A stretch of 64,000 bases of DNA from Coleofasciculaceae cyanobacterium (GCA_036703275.1 DATNPK010000111.1:124001-188000); one strand, 5' to 3'; positions 28,347 to 38,587 are shown, counted from the stretch's first letter. Numbers and translations: made by a program. Notes: generated from the letters alone by a model not told the origin.

Positions 28347-28733
28347 GTAAGCGAGGAAAACTCAATTACTCGTTCACTTAAATGCAAGAAATGGACTGAA
28401 ATTTGGAATTATCTCTTGGCAGCTAATCTATATTTAACTGAGTGTCCAATAAATTGTGATTAATTATGTCAAGCAAAAAATTGTTTTTTCCTGACATAAT
28501 TAATTAATACTAGATGTCTAGTGTTAATTAACTTTAAATTAAGAAAATTAATAATCTTTGTAGTAGGTTGGGCAAAGTAACTATAAGCGAAAAACGTTTC
28601 AGGATGAGCTTGCTTGCTCACCAATAAATTAATGTTGATTATCAGACATGGATAAACAAGGGCAATCGCTTATAATTAAAATCTTAGTAAAAGTTTTAGT
28701 GCGATCGCCTTTGTATCTAAAAAAATATTTCAA
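28347..28733. other. Intergenic stretch after GH116
   Basis: No gene recognised. Contains a long hairpin (28459-28504) and, just before the antitoxin, a HIP1-like GCGATCGCC site. Confidence 0.4.
28459..28504 (+). terminator. Hairpin downstream of GH116
   Basis: TTAATTATGTCA pairs perfectly with TGACATAATTAA (12 to 13 pairs) around a 20-base loop containing A and T runs. It is AT-rich, so stability is modest; it may act as terminator or be an RNA-end structure. Confidence 0.45.
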
Positions 28734-28964
28734 ATGACATTGCAAGAAGTCCTTCAACTAGCCAAACAACTAACCCCAATAGATAAAGTACGACTTATTC
28801 AACAGCTAACCCCAGATCTAGAACGAGAATTATCCACGATAAAACCTCAACCTAAAAAATCTTTACTGGGTTTATGTGCAGACTTGAGCAAAGCACCGTC
28901 AGAATCAGAAATAGAACGAACTCGCAATGAGGTATGGAATAACTTTCCCAGAGAGGATATCTAA
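28734..28964 (+). CDS. Antitoxin of a PIN-domain toxin-antitoxin pair
   Basis: 76 residues: N-terminal helical MTLQEVLQLAKQLTPIDKVR, then a Pro/Lys linker and an acidic C-terminus ending FPREDI. It resembles the small cyanobacterial antitoxins placed before VapC-like PIN toxins. The stop codon abuts the ATG of the next gene (28962-28964 then 28965), typical translational coupling. Its toxin partner is interrupted by a stop codon, so this may be an orphan antitoxin. Confidence 0.7.
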   Translation: MTLQEVLQLAKQLTPIDKVRLIQQLTPDLERELSTIKPQPKKSLLGLCADLSKAPSESEIERTRNEVWNNFPREDI

Positions 28965-29366
28965 ATGATTGTAGCGGTGGCAGATACCCACACGATTATC
29001 TGGTATTTGTTTAATGATGAGAGACTTTCTAACATTGCACAGCAAACAATTGAAACAGCAGCAGTAGATGGAAATCAAATCGGTATTGCTTCGATTACTC
29101 TGGCTGAAATAGTTTATTTAAGTTAAAAAAACCGTATTCCAGAACAGACATTGGAACGTTTAGTAAATGCAATAGATGAAGAAAATAGCGTATTAATCGA
29201 AATTCCTTTGGATAAAAATGTAGTTAAAACTTTAGTTCGAGTAGACAGAACACAAATTTCCGATTTACCAGATCGTATTATTGCTGCTACTGCTTTGTAC
29301 ACCAAAGTTGCAGTAATTAGTAGAGACAGAAAAATTAAGTTATCTAATATTCAGACTATTTGGTAA
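28965..29366 (+). pseudogene. VapC-like PIN toxin, interrupted by a stop codon
   Basis: Begins MIVAVADTHTIIWYLFNDER with the first catalytic Asp (D7). It continues to ITLAEIVYLS, then meets TAA at 29124-29126 (codon 54) and stays open in the same frame to 29366 (NRIPEQTLERLVNAI, then LPDRIIAATALYTKVAVISRDRKI). Restored it would be a normal 133-residue PIN RNase with all acidic residues. A single substitution in the codon before AAA AAC explains the stop. The first 53 residues alone cannot form the active site, so the toxin is presumably inactive. Confidence 0.8.
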
Positions 29367-29482
29367 TCAAAAAAATTGCGATCGCTATAATTACAGTTGT
29401 AGTCAAAATATTAGTGCGATCGCAAATTATAGGAAATAGCTAGTTTTTACTATAGTTAATGATTATGAAGGAAACTAGTTTA

Positions 29483-29945
29483 TGTAGAAACTAGTATTTT
29501 TGGCTATCTGACTGCAAGATCGACTGCAAATTTAATTTTGGCAGCTAATATCAAAGTTACCCAAGACTGGTGGGATACTTGTCGTAGTGCTTTTACTGTT
29601 TATGCTTCCGAACTTGTAGAGGATGAAGTTGCTAGAGGAGATGAAGCGATCGCGAACCAAAGGCTTGATCTATTGAAACCCATAATGTATCTCGATATCA
29701 TCGAAGAAGCAGTAGAATTAGCACAAGCATTCTTACAGCAAAGTAATTTACCGTCCAAAGCCTCCAATGACTCTCTGCATATGGCTTTAGCAACAGTTTA
29801 CGGCTTGGATTACTTGCTAACATGGAATTGCAAACACATGGCAAATGCTCAAATTCAGAAGAAGCTATCGCAAATAAGTTTGCAACTTGGATACGAGTTA
29901 CCAATAATCTGTACGCCCTACGAATTAATGCAATACAATTTATAA
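29483..29945 (+). pseudogene. PIN-domain toxin with disrupted N-terminus
   Basis: The frame reads VYVETSIFGYLTARSTANLI from about 29483, the normal first strand of a PIN-family toxin with its first acidic residue. It continues through QDWWDTC and DSLHMALATVYGLDYLLTWNCKH to 29945. It has no start codon: a stop lies just upstream and the nearby ATG (29467) is in another frame. A two-base change in GAAGGAAACTA would restore MKLVYVETS. The only in-frame start is TTG at 29538, which would lose the first strand. Probably inactive, or started in an unusual way. Its antitoxin follows. Confidence 0.65.
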
Positions 29946-29956
29946 CGAGAAAAATT

Positions 29957-30121
29957 ATGTATAAAGACGAAATTATTGAAGAAATTCATAAAAATAGAGA
30001 AGAGTACGCTAGATCTTTTAACTACGATCTAAACGCTATATACAAAGATTTAAAAAGCAAACAAAAGGCTCATTCGGACAAGATTGTAAAGCTTCCAGTC
30101 AAACAAAAGTTTACTCAATAG
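29957..30121 (+). CDS. Small antitoxin paired with the preceding PIN protein
   Basis: 54 residues, MYKDEIIEEIHKNREEYARS, then FNYDLNAIYKDLKSKQKAHS and a basic tail KLPVKQ. This KDEIIEEIHxxREEYAxxFNYDLxAIxxDL pattern is common in small cyanobacterial antitoxins encoded just after PIN toxins of the kind at 29483. The frame is open further upstream, but this ATG, 11 bases after the toxin stop and preceded by a GAGA, is the natural start. Confidence 0.72.
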   Translation: MYKDEIIEEIHKNREEYARSFNYDLNAIYKDLKSKQKAHSDKIVKLPVKQKFTQ

Positions 30122-30291
30122 TTTAAGTAAATTGAATTAAACCAAGGATAAAAAGCGATCGCTATAATTAAAATCGTAGTAAAAATTTAAGGCGATCGCC
30201 TTTCTACTCAATTTGAAAAAATGGTACGATACACGGTACGCATTGAAACTAATTTTGATAAACTCCCGCCACAGATAACACTATAGTAAAA

Positions 30292-31887
30292 CTACCAATC
30301 ATCTTCTAGCTGCGCTACCATCTCTTCGACTACCTCTGCTTCTTCTCCCTCATCAAGATCTTCATCGCCCCAGGCTTCAGATAATGGCTGTACTACTTTA
30401 GAGATCGCATCTTGGACAAAGGATTTGACAAACTCATCCCGCCGACTGAGTTGAAACTGTTGCTGCACGACTTCTGTTATGCCCCCGTCTCCCCAATCAA
30501 GATTGCGCCTAAAATATTCAATAAAGCTTTTACCTGCAATGCGAGTTAGGTAGGCGGCAGATACAGCTTGAATCGCTTTACCGACAATATAAGTGGCAAA
30601 GTGGAACTGGAGGGCTTTAGCTAAGATATCTACCGCACCTTTGACTACGCCCAAGCTAACCAAAGTTTTACCGAGAGATAAGGCTAATTCTTTACCTTGT
30701 TCGAGATCGAGTTCAATATTATAGATTCTGCCGATTTCGATTACCATTTGGGCATTAACCGCAGCGGTAGCTAACATATCGACTACTGGTACAGGAGTTA
30801 CCGCAATTACGCCCGCGCTGATCCACTGATAGCGAGCGATTATTCTATCTGATTCTCGACGACGCTGGTTCTCGATAATGGTGCGGGCTTCTTCTCCCAA
30901 GCGATGAGACTGAAGCAAAATGTTATCGGCAATTAAATCTTCTCCCTCTGCCCGCAATACTGCCACCAGTCTTTTGATCAACGGTAAGATCTCTACAGGA
31001 GGCTCGATAATTTCTCCGCTGGCTAGCTGAACTGGTTGGGGGTTGGCGCAAATAGCCGTTACGTCACTAGAAGAGATAAAGGGCTTGACTCTTTCTTTCA
31101 GTCTGCCCAGGATTATTTCTCGATCTTCATCAGTATAAAGATCTGTTTTATTAAAGACTAACAGCGATCGCTTACCGATTTCTGCTAAAGTTCTTAAAGG
31201 CTCGTATTCTGACTGGCGCAAATCATTATCCACGGTAAAGACGAGTAAGTCTGCTTCTGTAGCTAGCTGTTTGGCTATTTTTTCCCGTTCTGTTCCCGCA
31301 ATTCCCGCTTCTAAGATACCAGGGGTGTCAATAATTAAGATTTCTCTACCTACTCCTTTTAGTTTCAGGCTATAGGTTTCTCCTTGGGTAGTTGTTCCCA
31401 TGATGGGGTTGGTTTCTCCCACGATTTCGCCCACCAAAGCATTAACTAAAGAGGTTTTTCCTGCCGATCCTGTGCCAAAGATAACTACCTTGACTTCCCC
31501 TCGCTGGAGATTCGCCTCAATTTGTCGAGATCTACCTAATAAAGCTTTTTGGGCAATTTTGTCCTGTATTTGCCCTACCTGCTGTTTTAATGCCTGAAGA
31601 TTCTGGGCTGCTACCTGATTTTTTTCTTCTGGAACTCTGATTCGTTTAGTACGGCGTTTATCTTTCTTGCGTCGAGAATTACGGGTAGATTTATTAATGT
31701 AATAAACATAGCCTCCCATGATTAACCCGATTAAGACAATTACCAGTAGCAGCAGTAAATTAGCCAAAATGGGGGCGGTAAAAGAGATCTGCATATATAG
31801 GTGAGACAAAGATGTCACCAACCAGATCGATAATCCCAGAATGACGCTAAGACCGAGAAATAGAGCTACTATACGAAACAAAGGCAT
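30292..31887 (-). CDS. Membrane-associated Era/dynamin-like GTPase with DUF697
   Basis: 531 residues. Two N-terminal membrane helices (about 5-27 and 35-62) are followed by a basic stretch. The G domain has P-loop GTGSAGKTS (near 137), GTTTQGE, DTPGILEAG and NKTD. A C-terminal DUF697 (YcjF-like) domain (VVDMLATAAVNAQMVIEIGR) follows, and the acidic end is EDLDEGEEAEVVEE. The family is widespread in cyanobacteria with unknown precise role; membrane remodelling or ribosome-linked roles have been proposed for relatives. Confidence 0.82.
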   Translation of the reverse strand: MPLFRIVALFLGLSVILGLSIWLVTSLSHLYMQISFTAPILANLLLLLVIVLIGLIMGGYVYYINKSTRNSRRKKDKRRTKRIRVPEEKNQVAAQNLQALKQQVGQIQDKIAQKALLGRSRQIEANLQRGEVKVVIFGTGSAGKTSLVNALVGEIVGETNPIMGTTTQGETYSLKLKGVGREILIIDTPGILEAGIAGTEREKIAKQLATEADLLVFTVDNDLRQSEYEPLRTLAEIGKRSLLVFNKTDLYTDEDREIILGRLKERVKPFISSSDVTAICANPQPVQLASGEIIEPPVEILPLIKRLVAVLRAEGEDLIADNILLQSHRLGEEARTIIENQRRRESDRIIARYQWISAGVIAVTPVPVVDMLATAAVNAQMVIEIGRIYNIELDLEQGKELALSLGKTLVSLGVVKGAVDILAKALQFHFATYIVGKAIQAVSAAYLTRIAGKSFIEYFRRNLDWGDGGITEVVQQQFQLSRRDEFVKSFVQDAISKVVQPLSEAWGDEDLDEGEEAEVVEEMVAQLEDDW

Positions 31888-32192
31888 TTGCAGTCGATCA
31901 AAACAGAGGTAATCTACCTATATTAGCGACTTTAAATCAATTTAAGAATAATAGCTAAGCATAGTTGCTTATTTATGATAAAAGTGTTTGGTTTATCTTA
32001 TTCCAGCAAAACAAGACGGTATGATAACCCAATTACTAACTTCGATCCAGTTGAATCTCTGCTTTTTTAATCACTCGATCTCGTTGATTATAGTTGTCTA
32101 ATTAGCGATTAGTAGCGATCGCGCTCTTGCCATTATCATCTAGCTTAAACCCAGGCTGATAAAGCTATTCATCTTACATACCCATATCTTGC
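31888..32192. other. Intergenic stretch between divergent genes
   Basis: Promoter region for the GTPase (minus) and rhomboid (plus). AT-rich, with a HIP1-like site near 32107. No gene seen. Confidence 0.4.
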
Positions 32193-32813
32193 ATGAAAAG
32201 TAGCCATAATAAAATAGCTTATATTACATATATTTTAATTGCCTTAAATTTACTGATATATGCCTTAGAAATCAAATTGGGTGGCAGTCAAAGCGCTTTT
32301 GCATTGGAACGTTTGGGCGCATTAATTCCCCAGAAAGTTCTAGCAGGAGAATGGTGGCGGTTGATTGGAGCTAATTTTCTACATTACGGTTCATTTCATT
32401 TGGCAACTAATATGCTGGCGCTTTTTTTTATTGGGCGTTTGATTGAATTGAGCTTGGGAGCAAAATATTATCTAACTATATATTTATTCAGTGGTATTGG
32501 CTCAATGCTCACTTTTACGCTACTAGCTTTTAGGTTGGGTTTAGACAATGCTTTTTTAGTCGGCGCGTCAGCAGCAATTATGGGGCTGATCGGCGCAATT
32601 TTGGCGATATCGCTCCAGATTTGGTTAAAAAAAAGATATTCACCTACTGCAAAACGCCGACTGCTACAAATTATTTTGATCATCATCATTCAATTTATTT
32701 TTGATAACATAATTCCCCAAGTAAGTTTTCATGCTCATCTGTTTGGCTTTATCATTGGTTTTTTGATTAGTAGTGTTTTGGTATTTATTAAATTTAATTT
32801 AGAAGAGGCTTAA
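32193..32813 (+). CDS. Rhomboid family intramembrane serine protease
   Basis: 206 residues, six membrane helices. The catalytic Ser is S126 in GASAAIMGLIGA (GxSx motif) and the His is H182 in SFHAHLFGFIIGFL. The oxyanion/loop signature EWWRLIGANFLHYGSFHLATN (52-72) is also present. It cleaves membrane-anchored substrates within the bilayer; substrates are unknown. The end converges with the antiporter gene 13 bases away. Confidence 0.9.
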   Translation: MKSSHNKIAYITYILIALNLLIYALEIKLGGSQSAFALERLGALIPQKVLAGEWWRLIGANFLHYGSFHLATNMLALFFIGRLIELSLGAKYYLTIYLFSGIGSMLTFTLLAFRLGLDNAFLVGASAAIMGLIGAILAISLQIWLKKRYSPTAKRRLLQIILIIIIQFIFDNIIPQVSFHAHLFGFIIGFLISSVLVFIKFNLEEA

Positions 32814-32825
32814 AGGATTGACGGA

Positions 32826-34433
32826 TCAGATTAGAGTTACGGGAATATTGCTGCTGGTTATAACTTGTTGAGCTATTGAGCTAAAAGAGCTATTGTCCCA
32901 AGGCTGGGAATTGTTTTTAGCTAGAGTAATAGCTGTAACTTTGTATTCCTTAGCAATACGTAGTATTTCCTCGGATATTGGCTTAGATGTGTTTTGCGTG
33001 GTAATTATCAGTTGATAAGGAACATCTGCCAACAATTTAGCCATTAGCAAGTTTAGTCTATCTGTATTAGTCTGATGAGGGTTATTGGTGACATCAAGAA
33101 TAACGACCGATCCGTTGGTTCTGCGTGTAAGATCGGCTACCTGGGTTAAAACTGCGATCGCACTCTTGAAGCTATGAACCGCACCTAAAATAACTGTTGG
33201 GGTAACTAGATTAGCTTTAGTCGGATCTACCTCATCTTTGGTGAGTAGTTTGGGAGCAAAAGTAGGTATTGCCCAAGCTCCTAAAGGGGCAGTAATCAAA
33301 ATAGATAAAGCGGTGATCGCCAAAATAATCTCGCCTCCTGGTATATTTAAACTAAGAGGAATTGCACCAATAGCAGCCTGTACCGTAGCTTTAGCGGAAT
33401 TTCCAGGTAAGAGAAATAACTTTTCCCGCCAATTCCAGTTACTACCTAATGTAGCTAGATACCAGCCGATTGTACGACCAAAAATCAAGCCAAGGACAAG
33501 CAAGATAATTCCTGGCAACAACACATTTGATAAAACCTGTAGCTGAATTGTTGCTCCCATTAAGACAAAGAGAAAAATCTCTGCCACAATCCACAGATGA
33601 TTAAATTCCTGACGCAAGCGACGTGCCAGGGGAGGACTAAATTCAATCAGAAAAAATCCCATCGCCATTACGGCTAAGTATCCAGAAAAGTAAGGGAAAC
33701 CAGAAGCAAGTACCACTAATAGCAATGCTATGGTGGCAGCAATCAAAGTATCTTGAACGCTATTTTGCGTCCACTTTTGCTTGATAGTGCAGAAGACAAT
33801 TAATTTGGCTGCCAAATAACCAAATATTACCCCGAGAATAATTTGGGCGACTATCTGAACAGGTAACAACCATAGCCCATTACTGGTAATAGTTCCCTGA
33901 GTTAAAAAATTTAACAGCAAGCTAAACAGCAACAAGATTAAAACATCGGACAAAGCACTCCCCGTCAAAATGGCATCGGCGATTCCTTTAGATACCCCCC
34001 AACCCAGGTTTTTAAGACGCAACATTCCTGGGACAATTACCGCAGGAGATTCGGCACCAATGACGCAGCCTAATAACAAACCTGTTGCCCAGTCAAACTC
34101 AAATAGCCAAATTGAAATTAGAGAAATGGCGATCGCTTCGGTCAAAGCAGGCAAAAAACCCAAACGCAAAGCAACACTACCCTGTTGAGCTAGCTTATCG
34201 CGATCTAATCCTAACCCCGCTCGCATCAAGATTACCATTACGGCGATCGTTCTGAGATCATCTGCCAGATCTAAAACCTGCTGAGTAATTAAATTACTTA
34301 TCTGCGATCCTAATAAGATGCCAACGAGCATCATCCCCAGCAAAGGAGGAGCTTTCAGTTTACGGGCAAATTGACCACCCAGAAATCCGAGTAATAGAAT
34401 TAAACCCAGACTAAACAATAAATTGTCAGGCAT
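32826..34433 (-). CDS. Cation:proton antiporter (CPA family) with C-terminal USP-like domain
   Basis: 535 residues. Twelve or so membrane helices over the first 390 form a Na+(K+)/H+ exchanger domain (FSLGLILLLGFLGGQFARK, LLLGCVIGAESPAVIVPGML, with the charged pair typical of the ion site in the fifth helix region). The soluble last 130 residues (VILGAVHSFKSAIAVLTQVA) look like a universal-stress-protein-type nucleotide fold. Ion specificity cannot be told from sequence. Confidence 0.85.
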   Translation of the reverse strand: MPDNLLFSLGLILLLGFLGGQFARKLKAPPLLGMMLVGILLGSQISNLITQQVLDLADDLRTIAVMVILMRAGLGLDRDKLAQQGSVALRLGFLPALTEAIAISLISIWLFEFDWATGLLLGCVIGAESPAVIVPGMLRLKNLGWGVSKGIADAILTGSALSDVLILLLFSLLLNFLTQGTITSNGLWLLPVQIVAQIILGVIFGYLAAKLIVFCTIKQKWTQNSVQDTLIAATIALLLVVLASGFPYFSGYLAVMAMGFFLIEFSPPLARRLRQEFNHLWIVAEIFLFVLMGATIQLQVLSNVLLPGIILLVLGLIFGRTIGWYLATLGSNWNWREKLFLLPGNSAKATVQAAIGAIPLSLNIPGGEIILAITALSILITAPLGAWAIPTFAPKLLTKDEVDPTKANLVTPTVILGAVHSFKSAIAVLTQVADLTRRTNGSVVILDVTNNPHQTNTDRLNLLMAKLLADVPYQLIITTQNTSKPISEEILRIAKEYKVTAITLAKNNSQPWDNSSFSSIAQQVITSSNIPVTLI

Positions 34434-34658
34434 TTTGTCGATTAACTAACGATACGCCCAATATTACTAAACCTCCGCCGAAAAAGCCGATGCCAAAACT
34501 GCACTCTTTGCCCAAACAAACTATCAAAAATATTTAGCGATCGCAAAACGCTCAAATCCACCAAGTTAATTGTCAAGAGAGATAATTATGAGGGATTTCG
34601 TCGCTGGCTCTATAGTTTGATTTAAACTTGGTTATATTTTTATTACTCGTAATCTCAA

Positions 34659-35090
34659 GTGAATTATCGTAATCCTGCACCAACTGTAGATATTATTATC
34701 GAATTGATCGATCGCCCAGGACGACCAACTGTTTTAATCGAGAGAAAAAATGAACCTTTTGGCTGGGCAATTCCAGGAGGATTTGTTGATTATGGAGAGT
34801 CGATTGAAACCGCAGCGATTCGCGAAGCCGAAGAAGAAGTAAGCCTAAAAGTAGAACTGATCGAGCAGTTTTATGTTTATTCAGATCCGCAGCGAGATCC
34901 ACGTCAACATACTCTGGCGATCGTTTTTATCGCTGTTGCCAAAGGTAATCCTGTTGCTGCTGATGATGCTAAAAATTTGGGGATATTTAATCAATGGGAT
35001 TTGCCCTCGAATCTCTGTTTCGATCATCACCGCATTATGAATGATTATTGGAACTATCGTAACTATGGTTTAAAGCCAAAAATAAAATAG
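34659..35090 (+). CDS. NUDIX hydrolase
   Basis: 143 residues. The Nudix box [20 protein letters not shown] is complete except that the Gly near its end is Ser (REAEEEVSL). It hydrolyses a nucleoside diphosphate linked to another moiety; the subgroup resembles ADP-ribose pyrophosphatases. The start is GTG ([13 protein letters not shown]), since no ATG precedes the conserved strand. A terminator follows at 35211. Confidence 0.87.
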   Translation: MNYRNPAPTVDIIIELIDRPGRPTVLIERKNEPFGWAIPGGFVDYGESIETAAIREAEEEVSLKVELIEQFYVYSDPQRDPRQHTLAIVFIAVAKGNPVAADDAKNLGIFNQWDLPSNLCFDHHRIMNDYWNYRNYGLKPKIK

Positions 35091-35210
35091 TTCTTGAGAT
35101 CATTAAATAGCTAATTTGTATGAGGGTTTTGTAAACTGAAAAATTGCGGTAAACAACAGACAACCCTAAGAGCTAGATAGCGATCGCGTTAGACTTAAAC
35201 TAACTCAACC

Positions 35211-35242
35211 ACAACCCAGCTTTCAGGGTTGTTCTTTTTTTT
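35211..35242 (+). terminator. Rho-independent terminator after the NUDIX gene
   Basis: ACAACCC pairs with GGGTTGT around an eight-base loop and is followed by TCTTTTTTTT. Confidence 0.8.
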
Positions 35243-35281
35243 GGTTTTTTGATTATTTTCCAGCTAGATTAGCTTTGATGA

Positions 35282-35998
35282 TTAGTCAGCAGTAGCCAAT
35301 TCTGTGCTGCCACGAACACGGCGGCGAGTTAAAGTATTAAATAACATTACGCCGATCGCTTTGACTAAGTTACCTTCAAGTTCTTGAAATAACTCCATGT
35401 TCATGCCAAAAGCAGCGTTAGCTTCATCAACAATTTTTTCCGCAGTTGCTCGATCTATAGGCAACTCGTCCATTGCTTGGCGGTATTTATTTTTAAAAGC
35501 TTTCTCGTCAGAAATATCCTCAAACTCATAGAAGGCAGTTCCCTCGCCATTGGTCAGATTCATCGCTCTTTGAGAAATCTTCTTCAAAATTTGTCCCCCA
35601 GACAAATCTCCCAGATAACGAGTATAGCAATGAGCAACTAACAATTCAGGTTGAGTCTCAGCTATGGATCTGATACGCGCTACATAAGCTTTTCCAGCTT
35701 TTGTGTTTTTGGCTTCTTCGCGCCAGTTAGCACCATAGTAAAAATGTAAATCTTGTTCCAAACTCTGTTTGCGGTTGAGTTCGGGGAAATAGATTTTAGA
35801 CAGTACAGGATGGTCTTTTAACCTTTCCATTTCCTCTTCCATTGCCGAATAGACGTAGTAAAGGCTAGTTACTAACTTGCGATAAGATTTTTTCTCGACT
35901 ACTCCTTTAAGAAAACATTTAACAAAACCAACGTTTTCTGCCATTGTGTGAGACTTTTTCGTCCCTTCACGCAACATTGTGGCTAAATTAACGCTCAT
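35282..35998 (-). CDS. ho1: Heme oxygenase, biliverdin-producing
   Basis: 238 residues. Opens heme with ferredoxin and oxygen to biliverdin IX-alpha, iron and CO, the first step towards phycocyanobilin for phycobilisomes and phytochromes. The proximal heme ligand is H17 in EGTKKSHTMAENVGF. The distal helix is YLGDLSGGQILKK, with its conserved Gly run. Length matches HO1 of other cyanobacteria; the last 20 residues are variable. Gene symbol by family, not proven to be the aerobic isoform. Confidence 0.95.
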   Translation of the reverse strand: MSVNLATMLREGTKKSHTMAENVGFVKCFLKGVVEKKSYRKLVTSLYYVYSAMEEEMERLKDHPVLSKIYFPELNRKQSLEQDLHFYYGANWREEAKNTKAGKAYVARIRSIAETQPELLVAHCYTRYLGDLSGGQILKKISQRAMNLTNGEGTAFYEFEDISDEKAFKNKYRQAMDELPIDRATAEKIVDEANAAFGMNMELFQELEGNLVKAIGVMLFNTLTRRRVRGSTELATAD

Positions 35999-36483
35999 AC
36001 CAAACTTCCTATTTTTTTATGATTAACTTGCTGTTCTATATTCTGTAACAAAAGATTTAAAAATCCACCTAGTCTGTTAGCGTAAACTGAATTAATGAGT
36101 ATTCTTATTAAGAATTCTTACATCCCAGGATAATCTTAAAAAGCCACAGCGTCACTCAGAAATCGTTCATTTGGTCAAGATATAGGTAAAGAAAAATAAA
36201 CTTAAATTTTCTGGGAATATAATATAAATTTATAGTATTACATTGAGCGGTAAATAGAAATTAAATAGCAACTTTTAACTGCTTGTTTAACAATTTAAAA
36301 ACGTAAATCATATTTGCAATAAAAATTAACGAATATTTAACATAGAACAGATAACTTAAACAGAATGAGCATTTTTGCTTATAATCATGACAGGATTTGT
36401 AATATTTCCTAGTTTTTTGTATTAAATCGAAAAGTTAAACGATCGCGCCATTTACCAAAAATAAACATCGACCATATTATAAG
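35999..36483. other. Divergent promoter region of ho1 and rpaA
   Basis: 485 AT-rich bases with no gene recognised. It must hold the promoters of both genes. No clear conserved operator or hairpin was found by eye. Confidence 0.45.
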
Positions 36484-37224
36484 ATGCCAAGAATACTAGT
36501 AATTGATGACGATCCCGCAATCTCTGAATTAGTCTCTATTAACCTGGAGATGGCTGGCTATGATGTCAATCAGGCTGAAGATGGAATAAAGGGTCAGGCT
36601 CTAGCAGTGCAGCTACAGCCCGATCTGGTGATGCTCGATCTAATGCTGCCTAAAGTTGATGGCTTCACCGTTTGCCAAAGATTACGTCGGGACGACCGTA
36701 CTTCTGATATTCCAGTTTTGATGCTAAGTGCTTTAGGACAAACCCAAGATAAAGTAGAAGGTTTTAATGCTGGTGCAGATGATTATTTAACTAAACCCTT
36801 TGAAGTTGAAGAAATGCTGGCTAGGGTTAGAGCTTTATTGCGTCGTACAGACCGCATTCCCCAGGCAGCTAAACACTCAGAAATTCTTAATTTTGGTCCT
36901 TTAACTCTGATTCCCGAACGCTTTGAAGCTATCTGGTTTGAAAAAACAGTTAAGCTAACCCACTTAGAGTTTGAATTACTGCACTGTCTTTTGCAGCGTC
37001 ATGGGCAGACTGTAGCTCCCCCAGAAATTCTCAAAGAAGTTTGGGGTTACGATCCCGATGATGATATAGAAACCATTCGAGTTCACATTCGCCATTTACG
37101 GACAAAATTAGAACCCGATCCTCGTCATCCCAACTACATTAAAACTGTTTACGGCGCAGGATATTGTCTAGAGCTACCTACTACTGAGCAGATGCTGGTT
37201 CAAGAAGATAAAGCAACTGCATAA
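36484..37224 (+). CDS. rpaA: Response regulator RpaA (OmpR family)
   Basis: 246 residues. The receiver domain (1-120) has the acidic pocket IDDDP, phospho-acceptor D52 ([13 protein letters not shown]) and K in YLTKPF. The winged-helix DNA-binding domain (about 135-235) has [20 protein letters not shown] and [15 protein letters not shown]. It agrees almost residue for residue with RpaA, the master regulator of circadian output and of phycobilisome energy distribution, rather than with its paralog RpaB (recognised from memory of both). Histidine kinase SasA is its known partner and is not in this window. Confidence 0.94.
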   Translation: MPRILVIDDDPAISELVSINLEMAGYDVNQAEDGIKGQALAVQLQPDLVMLDLMLPKVDGFTVCQRLRRDDRTSDIPVLMLSALGQTQDKVEGFNAGADDYLTKPFEVEEMLARVRALLRRTDRIPQAAKHSEILNFGPLTLIPERFEAIWFEKTVKLTHLEFELLHCLLQRHGQTVAPPEILKEVWGYDPDDDIETIRVHIRHLRTKLEPDPRHPNYIKTVYGAGYCLELPTTEQMLVQEDKATA

Positions 37225-37324
37225 AAACATAGAAGATTGAGATAGAAGAGTCGGTTATACACAGTGTTAATTATTGCATTGATAGTAAACCCATATGGAA
37301 GTAATATATCGACTCCTCTTCAAC

Positions 37325-38587
37325 CTATTTTTCCCTCTTAAAGTTTGGTTCAGCAGCTAGTAAAGCACTGCCATAAGCTGCCTCAGTATTTGCTGCCACA
37401 GAGACTGGTACTTTTAAATAACGCTGACGAATTTTGCTCCATACAGCATTCTTCGCTCCACCGCCTGCTGTGTATACCCTAGTTAATTGGTCAGCACCTA
37501 AATCTTGTAGTTTTTGATAGCCTAATCCTTCTATACGAGACATACTTTCTAATAAGCCATGTAAAAACTTGGCTGGATTACTCGGACGAGGTTTTAACTG
37601 AGGTAGTAAATTAGGATTGTTAATCGGAAAGCGATCGCCTGGCTCTAATAAAGGATAATATTTGAGCGGGCTTACTGTTGCAGGATTGATTTGCTCAGAC
37701 AGTTGTTGAAGTTGTTCATCAGTAAAAAAGTGCTTGAGAACTGCCCCACCTGTATTAGATGCACCACCAGCTAACCAAAGATGGCCTAACCTGTGACTAT
37801 AAATACCAAATTCAGAGGCGGTAACTTTAGTCCGACTAAGTAATTTTAAAACCAAGGTTGAACCGAGGGAAGTAACAGCTTCTCCTGGCTGGCTAGCACC
37901 ACTGGCAAGAAAAGCAGCAATACTATCGGTAGTTCCCATACGTACCAGACAGTTATTCGGCAGATTTAAGCGATCGCAATTTTCTGGAGTTACTACTCCG
38001 GCAAATGCACCAGGGGCAAGCACTTGAGGATATAAATAACTAAACGGTAATTTCAACCAATCTGGATAGCACAGACGATCTGCGTCATATCCTAACTTGA
38101 GCGCATTATGATAATCACTGATGCCTAACCTGCCGTGTAATAAGTAAGCTAACCAGTCAGCCTGATGCAGCAGATAGCTAGCTCGTTCAAAGTAAGGTTG
38201 TTTTTGCCACCAAAGTAGCTTTGCCAAACTAGAAGTCGCGCTAATTACGACATGATTATCTGGAGCAAGAATTTTAATTTGCTCTAATACCTCTTTCCCT
38301 CTAGAGTCATGGTATAAAATTGGCTCGGTAATCGGGTTGCCTGTAGCGTCGCACAACAACACAGTCGAGGAAGTGCCATTAATGGCGATCGCTTTTAAAC
38401 TGGTTCTAATCGCAACTGGTATCTGGGTAATTAAGCTAAACAGAGTATCTTGCCAAGTTTGAGCTAGTTTATCTGAGGCAATATTAGTCAAGCTAGATTG
38501 TCTAGTATCAATAATCTGTTTCTGGCGATCGATAACTATTGCTCTCGCCCCAGAAGTCCCAAAATCAATGCCCAGATAAAAATGCAT
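37325..38587 (-). CDS. FGGY-family sugar kinase, D-ribulokinase-like (SePSK type)
   Basis: 420 residues from MHFYLGIDFGTSGARAI. An in-frame ATG at 38671 would add 28 unlikely residues. The phosphate-binding D8 (GIDFGTSGAR) and catalytic D221 (MGTTDSIAAFLASGA) match those numbered D8 and D221 in the Synechococcus enzyme SePSK, which phosphorylates D-ribulose. GGGAKNAVW near the end is the adenosine motif. Ends in tandem with a downstream region converging with rpaA. Confidence 0.88.
   Translation of the reverse strand: MHFYLGIDFGTSGARAIVIDRQKQIIDTRQSSLTNIASDKLAQTWQDTLFSLITQIPVAIRTSLKAIAINGTSSTVLLCDATGNPITEPILYHDSRGKEVLEQIKILAPDNHVVISATSSLAKLLWWQKQPYFERASYLLHQADWLAYLLHGRLGISDYHNALKLGYDADRLCYPDWLKLPFSYLYPQVLAPGAFAGVVTPENCDRLNLPNNCLVRMGTTDSIAAFLASGASQPGEAVTSLGSTLVLKLLSRTKVTASEFGIYSHRLGHLWLAGGASNTGGAVLKHFFTDEQLQQLSEQINPATVSPLKYYPLLEPGDRFPINNPNLLPQLKPRPSNPAKFLHGLLESMSRIEGLGYQKLQDLGADQLTRVYTAGGGAKNAVWSKIRQRYLKVPVSVAANTEAAYGSALLAAEPNFKREK

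Noticed and set aside
34430-34532. Hydrophobic 33-codon frame before the antiporter start
   Set aside because: Could be a small membrane peptide (GIGFFGGGLVILGVSLV), but it has only a TTG start and no support; not listed as a gene.
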